A DNA stretch of 64,000 bases from Pseudarthrobacter sp. NIBRBAC000502770 (GTDB lineage Bacteria; Actinomycetota; Actinomycetes; Actinomycetales; Micrococcaceae): NCBI RefSeq assembly GCF_006517815.1, contig NZ_CP041198.1, forward strand, positions 3,782,001 to 3,846,000. Direction: 5' to 3'. This document shows, one piece after another, positions 46,049 through 55,132 of the stretch. Both the position numbers and the translations under genes were made by a program. The stretch's first letter is position 1. Every line of letters begins with the position of its first letter. The notes beneath the pieces are model-generated. The model did no database searches. It saw only the letters and a program-made list of their open reading frames with translations, and was not told where the DNA came from.

Positions 46049-46420
46049 GTTGGTTTCCTCGGAAAGGTTCCCGGTGCAGGCGCGGGGTATCCGGCAGGTT
46101 TCTCAGGAAAGGCGCGTGCAACGGGAAAGGATGGTTGATGGTGTTGATGCGGGGCGCTCACGGCGCGCGGCAATTGCAGTCATCAACGCCACCTCCTCTC
46201 CCTCGTGCGGGTCCCGTCACCCTGCCGGGAACGGCAGGATGGGGCCGGGACCCACTTTAGTAGCCGCCGGCGTCGGGCACCAGAGCCTGGACCACAAGGG
46301 GGCGGACACCCTCCGCCCGCTAGGCCGGCCCCCGTGGTGGGCAGGACCTTCTGCGATGTCAGGGTGGAATGCAATACTGTCGTGAGCAGCATTCGCCGCG
46401 TTTGGGGGGACTTCTGGCAC
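46049..46420. other. rsgA / diguanylate cyclase intergenic region
   Basis: A 372-base divergent gap. Apart from the small ORF at 46103-46183 no gene is supported. It should hold the promoters for rsgA (minus) and the GGDEF gene (plus); AATACT or TACTGT near 46374-46381 is a weak -10 candidate for the latter. Confidence 0.4.
46103..46183 (-). CDS. Possible 26-residue leader peptide upstream of rsgA
   Basis: ATG 46183, with a strong GGAGGT eight bases upstream, reads TAIAARRERPASTPSTILSRCTRLS and stops 54 bases before rsgA. It is Arg-rich with one Cys near the end. It could be a regulatory uORF or chance; no family is recognised. Confidence 0.3.
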   Translation of the reverse strand: MTAIAARRERPASTPSTILSRCTRLS

Positions 46421-47572
46421 ATGGTTCTGGATACGGCAACCCTGCGCATCGCTTTCGGCCTGATGGCCCTGGTGCTGGTGGTCCTGTTCTATTTTTCCGC
46501 CTACCGGGTGACGCGCTCGCCGTACAGCGCCTGGTGGTGCGCAGCCCTGCTGTTCTTCCTGTCCGGATCGGGTTGCTTCCTCCTGGACGGCACCCCCCAC
46601 CAGGTGTGGGCCAACCCGGTGGGCAACACCCTGCTGGTCCACGGCGGTGTTGCTGTGTGGGCCGGCGCGCGGTCGCTGCGGACGGTGCGCCCGCCCAAAT
46701 GGGCCTTTACCGGTATCCCCCTGGCCACCCTGGTTGCCTCCCTGCTGGACCATCCCGCCACCAATACCTGGTCCGGCGGCCCGGTGTTCCTCGCCGCGAT
46801 GAGCCTGACCATCGGCATGGCATCGCGCGAGCTGTGGCGGCTGGAACCGGGCTACTCACGGGTACGCATCCCCATGGCCGTGGCCGCCGGCGGGCTGTCC
46901 GTTTTCTACTTCTTCCGCTGGCTGGCTTTCCTGGTTGAAGGCCCCGACGGTCCCGTTTTCGTCACCGTCTTTGGATCGGCAGTCACCACCATGGTCACCA
47001 TGGTGCTCTTGGTGGTGGTGTCCTTCAGCATGGCGGCGTTGAGCAGCGAGCAGCAGACCCGCGCCCTGCGGGTGGTGGCTTCCCGGGACGACCTCACCGG
47101 GCTGTTGAACCGGAAGGCCTTCATGGACCTTGCGGCGGAGCAGTTGGCCGACCGGAGCATCACGGGCGGCTCCGGGGCCCTGATCCTTGCCGACCTGGAC
47201 CATTTCAAGGCGGTCAACGATACCCACGGCCATGCCGCCGGCGACCTGGCGCTGCAGGCCTTCGCCGGCGCCTGCGTTGCCACGGTCCGGTCCACCGACC
47301 TGATCGGCAGGTACGGCGGGGAAGAGTTTGTCATCCTGGTCCCGGGGGCTAGCGCCGAACGCGCGGAAACCATCGCGGAGGAGATCAGCAGGCGGCTGGC
47401 CGTCGCCCAAACCCTGAACGGAATGGAGATGCCCACCGCCAGTTACGGGATTTCCACGTACGGCGCCGGGACCTCCGACGTTGACGACCTCGTGGCCTCC
47501 GCGGATGCCGCCTTATACAGGGCCAAGTCCCTGGGCCGGAACCGCGCCGCCCGCAGCGACGAGCTGTACTAG
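46421..47572 (+). CDS. Membrane diguanylate cyclase (GGDEF)
   Basis: A protein of about 383 residues making cyclic di-GMP. Six or seven N-terminal membrane segments (residues about 5-210) form an unclassified sensor. The GGDEF domain starts DDLTGLLNRKAFMDL and contains ADLDHFKAVNDTHGHAAGD and the active-site GGEEF (299-303). The product-inhibition site RxxD is intact (Arg290-Asp293, RSTD, five residues before GGEEF). ATG 46421 is chosen, 11 bases after GGGGGGA; GTG 46382 is a possible earlier start. No phosphodiesterase domain. Confidence 0.9.
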   Translation: MVLDTATLRIAFGLMALVLVVLFYFSAYRVTRSPYSAWWCAALLFFLSGSGCFLLDGTPHQVWANPVGNTLLVHGGVAVWAGARSLRTVRPPKWAFTGIPLATLVASLLDHPATNTWSGGPVFLAAMSLTIGMASRELWRLEPGYSRVRIPMAVAAGGLSVFYFFRWLAFLVEGPDGPVFVTVFGSAVTTMVTMVLLVVVSFSMAALSSEQQTRALRVVASRDDLTGLLNRKAFMDLAAEQLADRSITGGSGALILADLDHFKAVNDTHGHAAGDLALQAFAGACVATVRSTDLIGRYGGEEFVILVPGASAERAETIAEEISRRLAVAQTLNGMEMPTASYGISTYGAGTSDVDDLVASADAALYRAKSLGRNRAARSDELY

Positions 47573-47607
47573 CCGGGCTGCGCCGGCGGCACGGTTCCGC
47601 CAATCTG

Positions 47608-48723
47608 CTACTTGGGCTGGAGTGCGTCCGCCCGCTCCGCCAGGACCGTCAGCTCCACGCGGTCAGGGCGGTCGACGGTGCTGTGGATCGCCACCGAAGT
47701 GCCCTTGTGGGCGGACTCCAGCAGGGATTCCATGACCTCCAGGGCGTGGTAGGCAAGGGCGCCGCCGGCCCGGGGCTCCTTGCCCTGCGGGGTGGCGGCC
47801 AGGTCCGCGATGCCGAACCCGCGGCCGGAATCAACATACCCGGCGGACACCGGAAGGGTTTCCCAGTCCGTGGCACCGAGCGGGAACAGTTCGACGTCCC
47901 CGTCGAAGTGGTTGGGGTCCGGTACCACCAGGGAGCCGCGCTCACCGTGGATCTCGATGTTTGGCGACTTGGATTTTACGGCGTCGAAGCTCATGAAGAG
48001 CGTAGACAGTGCCCCGGAGGCGTGGACCAGGACGCCGGTGACGTGGGAGTCGATGGTCACGGGGACTTTTTCGCCCTGCCGCGCCCCCGAGCCGATGGTC
48101 CGCTCGTCCCGGGTGTGGCTGGCGGCGCCCAGTACCGACGTCACGGGACCCAGCAGTGTCACGAGAGCGGTGACGTAGTAGGGGCCCATATCGAGGAGGG
48201 GGCCGCCGCCGGGCTGGTAGTAGAAGTCCGGGTTGGGATGCCAGCGTTCGTGGCCCGGGGTGGCCATGGTGGCAGACGCCGAGATGGGTGCGCCGATCAG
48301 TCCGTCGTCGATCGCCTTGCGGGCGGTCTGGATCCCCGTGCCCAGCACGGTGTCAGGTGCACAGCCGACGACGACGCCCGCCTCCCGTGCAGCATCCAGC
48401 ACCCGGCGGGCTTCTTCGGTGGTAGCAGCGAGGGGCTTTTCACCATAGACGCTTTTGCCGGCAGCGATCGCCCTCAGTGCCACGTCGGCGTGTGCGGCCG
48501 GGATGGTGAGGTTCAGGACCAGGTCGACGTCGGCTGCGGAGAGCAGGTCCTCCACGGACAGGGCGCGGACGCCGTCGTAATCATCCGCAACTGCCTGCGC
48601 ACGTGCCGGGTCCAGGTCCGCGACGGCCACCAGCCGGACCTGGTCCAGCCGGCGGAAGTTGGCGAGGTACTGCGCGATGATGGCTCCGCAGCCAATGATT
48701 CCGACGTTCAACGGCTTGCCCAC
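47608..48723 (-). CDS. Gfo/Idh/MocA-family oxidoreductase (distal)
   Basis: A 371-residue NAD(P)-dependent sugar dehydrogenase. The Rossmann start is NVGIIGCGAIIAQYLANF, then AVADLDPARA and the signature GEKPLAATTEEA (Lys of EKP). The C-terminal domain has WHPNPDFYYQPGGGPLLDMGPYYVTALVTLLG, which marks the sugar-oxidoreductase group. GTG 48723 with AAGGGG upstream overlaps the thuA stop by 16 bases; the longer open frame to 48870 is not used. Last gene of the LacI-linked sugar operon. Substrate unknown, likely a keto- or glycosyl sugar. Confidence 0.88.
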   Translation of the reverse strand: MGKPLNVGIIGCGAIIAQYLANFRRLDQVRLVAVADLDPARAQAVADDYDGVRALSVEDLLSAADVDLVLNLTIPAAHADVALRAIAAGKSVYGEKPLAATTEEARRVLDAAREAGVVVGCAPDTVLGTGIQTARKAIDDGLIGAPISASATMATPGHERWHPNPDFYYQPGGGPLLDMGPYYVTALVTLLGPVTSVLGAASHTRDERTIGSGARQGEKVPVTIDSHVTGVLVHASGALSTLFMSFDAVKSKSPNIEIHGERGSLVVPDPNHFDGDVELFPLGATDWETLPVSAGYVDSGRGFGIADLAATPQGKEPRAGGALAYHALEVMESLLESAHKGTSVAIHSTVDRPDRVELTVLAERADALQPK

Positions 48724-49406
48724 AGCAGGCCCCTTTCGATGATGGTGCGTACGTTCTGGTCCTGGAGGATTTCCACGCGGTGCCCTGGGGTGGACACGAA
48801 GATCCGGCCCTTGCCCCATTGGCGGGTCCAGATGGCGGGAGACGTCACTTCGCGGTTCCAGGGGTCCCACGCGCGGACTTTTTGCGTGGTGGTGGCCAGG
48901 ATGTCCACGTAGTCGTCCGAGAGGACCCAGTACTGTTCGGTGACCAGGTCAAAGTCCTTGATGCCCTTGGTGATGGGGTGGTCTGCTGCGGCCGGCAGCA
49001 TGTTGACGGTATAGGGCACGTAGTTGTCCGACTGCTCGCCGCTGCACTCGTCCGGGTGCTTGCCGGGGTGGCAGGCGAACTGGCCGCCGATCAGGTGCAG
49101 GTAGTCCGAGGTGTTCCGGTAGGAATCGGCGATCCCGCCGTGCCAGCCGGCCAGGCCGGTGCCGTTCTCCACGGCCGCCCGCAGCCCGGCGAACTCGTCT
49201 TTTTCGATCGTGCTCATGGTCATGCACTGCATGATCAGGTCCACGCCTGCCATGTATTCGGCGTCGGCGTAGACCTTGGGGGATTCCTCCACCCGGACGT
49301 CGTAGCCGTTGTCCTTGAGGTAGGGAATGAAGAGCTCCGTGGCCTCGTACGGCTGGTGGCCGTCCCAGCCGCCGCGGACGACCAGCGCATTCTTGCGATC
49401 TGTCAT
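48708..49406 (-). CDS. ThuA-domain protein
   Basis: A 232-residue ThuA-like protein (class I glutamine amidotransferase-like fold). Motifs: NALVVRGGWDGHQPYEATELF, LAGWHGGIADSYRN, GGQFACHPG and ITKGIKDFDLVTEQYWVLSD. ThuA proteins accompany Gfo/Idh dehydrogenases in trehalose and other disaccharide pathways, where a 3-keto sugar is formed. ATG 49406 follows AAAGGA. Overlaps the dehydrogenase downstream; 48 bases separate it from the isomerase upstream. Confidence 0.88.
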   Translation of the reverse strand: MTDRKNALVVRGGWDGHQPYEATELFIPYLKDNGYDVRVEESPKVYADAEYMAGVDLIMQCMTMSTIEKDEFAGLRAAVENGTGLAGWHGGIADSYRNTSDYLHLIGGQFACHPGKHPDECSGEQSDNYVPYTVNMLPAAADHPITKGIKDFDLVTEQYWVLSDDYVDILATTTQKVRAWDPWNREVTSPAIWTRQWGKGRIFVSTPGHRVEILQDQNVRTIIERGLLWASR

Positions 49407-49454
49407 TGAGGTTTCCTTTGTCTGGCTGCCGGCTCGTGCCGGCAAGGCTTGGGG

Positions 49455-50459
49455 TCAGTGGCTGGCGAACGCGGCGTCGAAGGCCGCTGCGGGCGGGGCA
49501 ATCCGGCCCAGTCCCTGGACCATGGCAAGTGCCTGGGGAGCGCCGATGAGCCGGTCCATGCCGGCATCCTCCCATTCGATGCTGGTGGGACCTTCGTAGC
49601 CGATGGCGTTCAGGGTCCGGAAGATCCTGTTCCACTGGACATCCCCGTGCCCTGCGGTGACGAAGTCCCAGCCGCGGCGGGGGTCCGCCCAGGCCAGGTG
49701 GGAGCCGAGACGGCCGTTGCGTCCGTCCAGTTGGCGCACGGATTCCTTGACGTGGACGTGGAAGATCTTGTCCGCGAAGTCCTGCAGGAACATCACCGGG
49801 TCCAGGTCCTGCCAGATGAAGTGCGAGGGATCGAAGTTCAGGCCGAAATTCTCCCGGTGCCCCACGGCTTCAAGGGTGCGCTTGGCTGTCCAGTAGTCGT
49901 AGGCGATTTCGGACGGATGGACCTCCAGTGCGAACCGGACACCCTCATCGTCGAACACATCGAGGATGGGGTTCCAGCGGTCCGCGAAGTCCTGGTATCC
50001 GGCGTCGATCATGGCCTGGGAGGCGGGCGGGAACATGGCCACCGCCTTCCAGATGGAGGAGCCCGTGAACCCGGTGACGGTCTTCACCCCCAGGCGGGCA
50101 GCAGCCCTGGCGGTGTCCTTCATGGCATCCGCTGCCCGGCGGCGTACGCCTTCGGGCTCGCCGTCGCCCCAGATGTCCGCTGACAGGATGCCCTGGTGGC
50201 GCTCGTCGATGGGGTCGTCACACACTGCCTGTCCGGTTAGGTGGTTGGCGATGGCGAACACCTTCAGGTTGTTCTTTTCGAGGATATCCAGCCGGCCCTG
50301 GAGGTAGTTGTCGTCCTCGGCCGCGCGGCGCGGGTCCAGGTGGTCGCCCCAGCAGGCGATCTCCAGCCCGTCGAAGCCCCACTCGCCCGCGAGCCGCGCC
50401 ACTTCCTCGAAGGGTAGGTCGGCCCACTGGCCGGTAAACAGCGTGATTGGTCGTGTCAT
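49455..50459 (-). CDS. Sugar phosphate isomerase/epimerase, TIM barrel
   Basis: A 334-residue AP-endonuclease-2-like TIM-barrel enzyme (IolE/xylose-isomerase group). It opens [38 protein letters not shown]; metal-binding residues are expected in [30 protein letters not shown], and SIEWEDAGM. Such enzymes isomerise, epimerise or eliminate keto-sugars. It lies between the two Gfo/Idh-thuA genes in an operon, which suggests action on the dehydrogenase product. Confidence 0.88.
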   Translation of the reverse strand: MTRPITLFTGQWADLPFEEVARLAGEWGFDGLEIACWGDHLDPRRAAEDDNYLQGRLDILEKNNLKVFAIANHLTGQAVCDDPIDERHQGILSADIWGDGEPEGVRRRAADAMKDTARAAARLGVKTVTGFTGSSIWKAVAMFPPASQAMIDAGYQDFADRWNPILDVFDDEGVRFALEVHPSEIAYDYWTAKRTLEAVGHRENFGLNFDPSHFIWQDLDPVMFLQDFADKIFHVHVKESVRQLDGRNGRLGSHLAWADPRRGWDFVTAGHGDVQWNRIFRTLNAIGYEGPTSIEWEDAGMDRLIGAPQALAMVQGLGRIAPPAAAFDAAFASH

Positions 50460-50510
50460 GTCTATTCCTTGGATCGCTTGAAGCTGGTCGTTGCCCTGCC
50501 GAACCGCTGC

Positions 50511-51701
50511 TCAGACCTTTTGCCACTGGCTGGAATTTGCGGCACTGGACTCCACGGCGGCCAGGACCCGCTGCACCTGCAGGGCGTCCGCGAAGGACGG
50601 TTCCGGTTGGCGGGCTTCGCCGATGGCCGTGACGAGGTCCACCACCTGGTGGGTGAAGCCGTGTTCATACCCCAGGCCGTGGCCGGTGGGCCACCAGTTT
50701 CCGACGTAGGGGTGCTCGGGCTCGGTGACGAAGATCTTCCGGAACCCCGCGTCGGGGGAATCGGCCGCGTCGTAGAAGGAGAGGGCGTTCATGTCTTCGA
50801 AATCGAAGGCGAGGGAACCCTTGGTGCCGTTGACCTCCAGCCGCATGGCGTTCTTCCGGCCCAGCGCGTAGCGCGTGGCTTCAAAGACGCCCACGGCACC
50901 TGCCGAGGTGCCGCCGTCGAACCTTGCGCTGAAGATGGCCGCATCATCTACGGTGACCTTCCCGCGCGGGGCGTCGCTGCTGAGGTCGCCGTGGCCGCCG
51001 AGGCCCACCAGGTCGCCGGCCAGCGGGCGTTCCTGCACGAAGGTCTCCAGCAGTGCCGAAACCCCGCTGATGTTCAGGCCCGTAACCCACTGGGCGGCGT
51101 CGATGCTGTGCGCTCCGATGTCACCCAGGGAGCCGGAGCCGGACTGCTCCTTGTCCAGCCGCCACGTCATGGGGGCGTTGGCGTCGGTGAGCCAGTCCTG
51201 CAGGTACTGGGCCCTGACATGGCGGATCTCGCCCAGCCGTCCCTGGTCCACGAACCGCCGGGCCAGCGCCAGGGCCGGCGTGCGGCGGTAGCTGAAGCCG
51301 CACATCGAGAGGACACCGTTCTTGGCGGCGGTCTCCGCTGCCAGTGTCATCCGCTCGGCTTCCTCCACGGAGTTGGCCAGCGGCTTTTCGCACAGCACGT
51401 GCTTACCGGCTTCGAGGGCCGCGATGGCAATCTCGGCATGGGTGTTGCCGGGCGTGCAGATATCGATGAGGTCGATGTCGTCGCGCTCGATCAGGCGCCG
51501 CCAGTCGCTCTCCACCGACTCCCAGCCCAGCTTGTCAGCGGCCGCTCGGACGCCGTCGGCATTCCTGCCCGCCACCGCGGTGAGCTGTGGCCGCAGCGGC
51601 AGGTCGAAGAACCGGGGCGCGGTGCGCCAGGCGTGGGAGTGGGCGGCACCCATGAAGGCGTAGCCCACCATGCCGACCCGCAGGGGTTTGGCGGTGGTCA
51701 T
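50511..51701 (-). CDS. Gfo/Idh/MocA-family oxidoreductase (proximal)
   Basis: A 396-residue NAD(P)-dependent dehydrogenase. Rossmann fold: RVGMVGYAFMGAAHSHAWR, then ICTPGNTHAEIAIAALEAGKHVLCEKPLANSVEEA with the EKP signature. The catalytic region includes GSGSLGDIGAHSIDAAQWVTG (Asp and His of the active site). It resembles sugar 3-dehydrogenases such as levoglucosan or inositol dehydrogenases; the exact substrate is not decided. ATG 51701 lies 14 bases after the permease gene stop. Confidence 0.9.
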   Translation of the reverse strand: MTTAKPLRVGMVGYAFMGAAHSHAWRTAPRFFDLPLRPQLTAVAGRNADGVRAAADKLGWESVESDWRRLIERDDIDLIDICTPGNTHAEIAIAALEAGKHVLCEKPLANSVEEAERMTLAAETAAKNGVLSMCGFSYRRTPALALARRFVDQGRLGEIRHVRAQYLQDWLTDANAPMTWRLDKEQSGSGSLGDIGAHSIDAAQWVTGLNISGVSALLETFVQERPLAGDLVGLGGHGDLSSDAPRGKVTVDDAAIFSARFDGGTSAGAVGVFEATRYALGRKNAMRLEVNGTKGSLAFDFEDMNALSFYDAADSPDAGFRKIFVTEPEHPYVGNWWPTGHGLGYEHGFTHQVVDLVTAIGEARQPEPSFADALQVQRVLAAVESSAANSSQWQKV

Positions 51702-51714
51702 GGAGGAGTCCTTT

Positions 51715-52620
51715 CTACTTGCTGAAGCCGGCGGTGAGGCCGCTCAGCAGTTGACGGCGGGCGACGACGTACACCACCAGCAGGGGAAGGGTCGCCAGGA
51801 CGACGGAGGCGAGAATGGCAGGGATGTTCACGCTGAACTCGCCCTGGAAGGTCCACAGGGACAGCGGCAGGACCCTGGTTGCCGGGCTCTGCGTCAGGAT
51901 CAGCGGGAAAAGGAAACCGTTCCAGACGTGCAGGGCGTTGTAGATGCCGACCGTGATGACCGCCGGCTTGGTCATGGGGAGCGCAAGGCGCCACATCATG
52001 GCCCAGTCGGAACAACCGTCCAGTCGCATCGATTCGAAAAGCTCATTGGGGACATCGCGCATGAAGTTGGACAGGATGAGCACGCTGACCGGGATGGCAA
52101 ACGCCACGGACGGAAGGATCAGGGCCAGCAGGGTGTCATACATGTGCGCCCGGGTGATCATCCAGTAGATAGGGATGATGGTGGCGTGCAGGGGGATGGC
52201 AAGGCCAAGGAGGAACAGGTTGTTCGTCAGGCCCAGGAACCGGCCCTTGCCGCGGACAATGGCGTATGCGGCCATGAAGGACACCAGCAGGGCAGGCAGG
52301 ACTGTGCCCAGGGTGACGATCAGGCTGTTGGTGAAGTACCTGACGAAGTTGTTCTCCAGGACCAGCTTGTAGTTGTCCAGCGTCGGGTCCGTTGCCGGGA
52401 GCATGGGGTTGGAGGTGAAGAAGCCAGCCTGGTTCTTGAAGCTGGTGATCACCACGTAATAGATGGGGACGATGATGATGGCCAGCCAAAGCCAGCCGCC
52501 CAGGCCGCCAAGCAAGTTTGGCCGGAGCCGTCCGGGGCCCTTGGTGCGGGTAACCGGTGAGGCGGTGATGCCGCCGGCGGTGGGGGCCGGTGGGACGGGA
52601 AGTTGGGTTGTGGACGCCAT
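51715..52620 (-). CDS. Carbohydrate ABC transporter permease, MalG type
   Basis: A 301-residue inner-membrane permease with six membrane segments. The EAA loop reads ELFESMRLDGCSDWAMMWRLALPMTKPAVITVG, the docking site for the ATPase. N-terminus is a Pro/Thr-rich cytoplasmic stretch. Shares one base with the MalF-type gene upstream. No ATPase gene is in the operon, so a shared MsmK-like ATPase elsewhere is expected. Confidence 0.92.
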   Translation of the reverse strand: MASTTQLPVPPAPTAGGITASPVTRTKGPGRLRPNLLGGLGGWLWLAIIIVPIYYVVITSFKNQAGFFTSNPMLPATDPTLDNYKLVLENNFVRYFTNSLIVTLGTVLPALLVSFMAAYAIVRGKGRFLGLTNNLFLLGLAIPLHATIIPIYWMITRAHMYDTLLALILPSVAFAIPVSVLILSNFMRDVPNELFESMRLDGCSDWAMMWRLALPMTKPAVITVGIYNALHVWNGFLFPLILTQSPATRVLPLSLWTFQGEFSVNIPAILASVVLATLPLLVVYVVARRQLLSGLTAGFSK

Positions 52621-53522
52621 CAGGCACCTTCCAATTGGCTTGCGTTGCGGTTTTTGCCGCCCAACCGCTGGAGGATGAGCGCAAGGCCCAGTCCGATGAC
52701 GACGAGAATGACTCCCAGGGCGCTCGCGGCGCCCATGTCGTTGGCCTTGAAGCCCGTCAGGTACATATGCAGCGGAAGCAGCCGGGTGCTGTAGCCGGGG
52801 CCACCCCCGGTGAGCACGAAGATAAGGTCGAAGTACGCGAGGCTGCCCACCACCATCAGGGTGGAGGACGTGATGACCGTGTACTTCAGCTGGGGCAGGG
52901 TGATGTTCCAGAACTGGCGGAAGCGTCCCGCGCCGTCGATCTCAGCAGCCTCGTAAAGCGACGTGGGGATTTGGCGTACGCCGCCCTGGTAGATCAGCGT
53001 GTGGAATGGAACGAACTGCCAGGCAATGACGAAGACCACCACGAACAGGACCAGATCCGAGTTGCCAAGCCAGTCCTGGGCAAGGACGGGCAGGTTGAAT
53101 CCGGGCCCCAGGCCGAAGTTGGGATCGAGCAGGGCCTTGAAGGCGATGGCAACTGCCGCGGACGACAGCAGCAACGGCAGGAAGTAGAGCACGGCGAGGG
53201 CGGCGCGGTACTTTTGGCCGCCGGCCGTGAAGACGCCCAGCAGCAGGCTGATGGGCGCCTGGACGATGAACGAGAAGAACATGATCTTCGCGGTGACCAC
53301 CAACGCGTTGCCGGTGACCGGATCCGTAAGGACCGTGGTCCAGCTGGACAGGCCGTCCAGCTTGATCTCGCCCAAACCGTTCCAGCTGGTGAAGCTGAGG
53401 AAGACGACGCCGATCAGCGGGACAACAGCGAACGCCAGGAAGAAGACCAGGGCCGGGACTGCGAGCCACCCCGAGGGACCCGCGTCGCGGACCCCCCGGT
53501 TGGCGGAACCAAGAGCCGTCAT
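52620..53522 (-). CDS. Carbohydrate ABC transporter permease, MalF type
   Basis: A 300-residue permease of the MalF/UgpA group with six membrane segments. The EAA loop is SLYEAAEIDGAGRFRQFWNITLPQLKYTVITSS. It pairs with the MalG-type permease downstream and the binding protein upstream (6 bases). The ending GGKNRNASQLEGA is cytoplasmic. Confidence 0.92.
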   Translation of the reverse strand: MTALGSANRGVRDAGPSGWLAVPALVFFLAFAVVPLIGVVFLSFTSWNGLGEIKLDGLSSWTTVLTDPVTGNALVVTAKIMFFSFIVQAPISLLLGVFTAGGQKYRAALAVLYFLPLLLSSAAVAIAFKALLDPNFGLGPGFNLPVLAQDWLGNSDLVLFVVVFVIAWQFVPFHTLIYQGGVRQIPTSLYEAAEIDGAGRFRQFWNITLPQLKYTVITSSTLMVVGSLAYFDLIFVLTGGGPGYSTRLLPLHMYLTGFKANDMGAASALGVILVVIGLGLALILQRLGGKNRNASQLEGA

Positions 53523-53528
53523 GGTCCC

Positions 53529-54848
53529 TTACTTTCCGATTGTGGCGTTCATGGTGCTGATGAACTGGTCAGGGCTGATCTTCTTGAGGAAGATCTGGTC
53601 CAGGTTGGACAGCATGGCGTCACCCTGCGCGGGGCTGAGGGCCTGGTCCCAGGAGAGGGTGAAGCTGGGGGCGTTCTTGGCCAGTCCGTAGACGAAGGTC
53701 AGGAAGTCCTTGTCGGGTGAGGCGGCCAGTTTGTCTTCGATTCCCTTGACCACCGGCACAGCTCCGGAGCTGATCAAGGCGTCGGTGTTGGCGCCGGTGA
53801 ACATGCCGTCCTTGACATAGTCCAGGGCGGCCTTCTTCTGGGCATCCGTGGCCTTGGCGGAGATGGACCAGAAGTTGGAGGGGTTGCCCACCACGTTCGC
53901 AGGGTCACCCTTGCCGCCTGGGACGGTGGGGAAGGTGGTGTACCCCAGCTTTCCACTCTTGACGAAGTCGGCGGCATCCTTCTTCATGCCCTGGTAGATC
54001 CAGCCACCCTGCAGGATCATGGCGGCCTTGCCGGTGTACATCAGTGCCTGGTCTGCGTTGCTGTCTGCCGCGACTGAAGAGAAGCCGTTGATGAACCCGC
54101 CGGCGTCGGCCAGGTCCTGGATCTTGGTCAGCGCCTCCTTAACGGCGGGGTCGGACCAGGCTCCGGGCTTGTTGGCTGCGATGTTGGCAAAGACTTCGGG
54201 GCCGCCGATGCGCTCGACGAGGTACTCAAGCCACATCAGGTCCGGCCACTTGGACTGGCCGCCCAGGGAGAACGGGGCAATACCGGCTTCCTTGAACTTG
54301 GGCACCAGGGCCATCAGCTCATCCCAGGTCTTCGGGGGCTGGGCTCCCACCTTGTCGAAGACGTCCTTGTTGAAGTAGAGGACTACCGGCTGGACGTTGT
54401 TGTTCGGCAGTGCGTAGGTCTTGCCGTTCACTTCACCGTTTTTTAGGACTGAGGGAAGGTAGCGGTCCTTGACCTGTGGATTGTCCTTGATGAAGGTGGT
54501 CAGGTCGTCAACCTGGTTGGCGTCGACGTACGACTTCAGGACTCCGCCGCCCCAGCCGTAAATGAAGGTGGGGCCTTCGCCGGCGCCGACGGCGGTGCGG
54601 ACTTTGGTCTTGTAGGCGTCATTGGCGAAGAAATCCAGTTTGATGGACTTGTCCGGGTTGGCCTGGTTCCAGTCATCCACCGACTTTTGGAGCACCGGCT
54701 GGTTGCCGCCGGTGAGTCCCCACATGGTGGCCGAATCACTGCTGACGTTTGAGCCGGCAGGACCTGACGAACCGCAGGCCGCGAGGCTGACTGCCAGACC
54801 TGCTGCGGAAATTGCCAACGCTGCCGAGCGCAACTTTCGAATCTTCAT
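53529..54848 (-). CDS. Sugar ABC transporter substrate-binding lipoprotein
   Basis: A solute-binding protein of about 439 residues from ATG 54848 (MKIRKLRSAALAI); ATG 54863 with GGAGG touching it is the alternative. The signal peptide ends in lipobox SLAACGSSG, so it is lipid-anchored outside. The family-1 fold shows WNQANPDKSIKLDFFANDAYKTKVRTAVGAGEGP, VNGKTYALPNNN, VVLYFNKDVFDK and YTGKAAMILQGGWIYQ. The operon contains two Gfo/Idh enzymes and ThuA, suggesting a disaccharide or glycoside. Confidence 0.92.
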   Translation of the reverse strand: MKIRKLRSAALAISAAGLAVSLAACGSSGPAGSNVSSDSATMWGLTGGNQPVLQKSVDDWNQANPDKSIKLDFFANDAYKTKVRTAVGAGEGPTFIYGWGGGVLKSYVDANQVDDLTTFIKDNPQVKDRYLPSVLKNGEVNGKTYALPNNNVQPVVLYFNKDVFDKVGAQPPKTWDELMALVPKFKEAGIAPFSLGGQSKWPDLMWLEYLVERIGGPEVFANIAANKPGAWSDPAVKEALTKIQDLADAGGFINGFSSVAADSNADQALMYTGKAAMILQGGWIYQGMKKDAADFVKSGKLGYTTFPTVPGGKGDPANVVGNPSNFWSISAKATDAQKKAALDYVKDGMFTGANTDALISSGAVPVVKGIEDKLAASPDKDFLTFVYGLAKNAPSFTLSWDQALSPAQGDAMLSNLDQIFLKKISPDQFISTMNATIGK

Positions 54849-54968
54849 TTCGTTTCCGTTCATCCTCCGGGCTCAACGCTGGGTCCCGGTAACGTGTGAA
54901 GCAGGCGTTTGCCTCGGCTCCGAGGCGGATAGCCCGCATCAATTCGGTCGGTGGTCGTACCGCGCAGC

Positions 54969-55034
54969 TTTCGAAAGTTTTCGAAACTTTGCGAGCGGTG
55001 GTGCCAATCTAGCCGTGAGTTGAGTCACAGTCAA
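54969..55034 (-). promoter_or_regulatory. Sugar operon promoter and LacI-type operators
   Basis: On the minus strand TTGACT (55034-55029), 17 bases, TAGATT (55011-55006). Two TTTCGAAA palindromes (54969-54976 and 54979-54986) lie just downstream of the predicted start, 10 bases apart, where a LacI repressor would block transcription. Confidence 0.75.
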
Positions 55035-55077
55035 GGGGTAATGCCATTGGCTGTGACCTGTACCCGCCTGTATCCGG

Positions 55078-55130
55078 TTGACGCCTTGATGGAACGCGGG
55101 CAAGATAACCATAAGCGAAATGTTTCGAAA
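55078..55130 (+). promoter_or_regulatory. lacI promoter and operator
   Basis: TTGACG (55078-55083), 17 bases, CAAGAT (55101-55106); a third TTTCGAAA at 55123-55130 lies just before the start codon, fitting autorepression. Confidence 0.68.
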
Positions 55131-55132
55131 GA

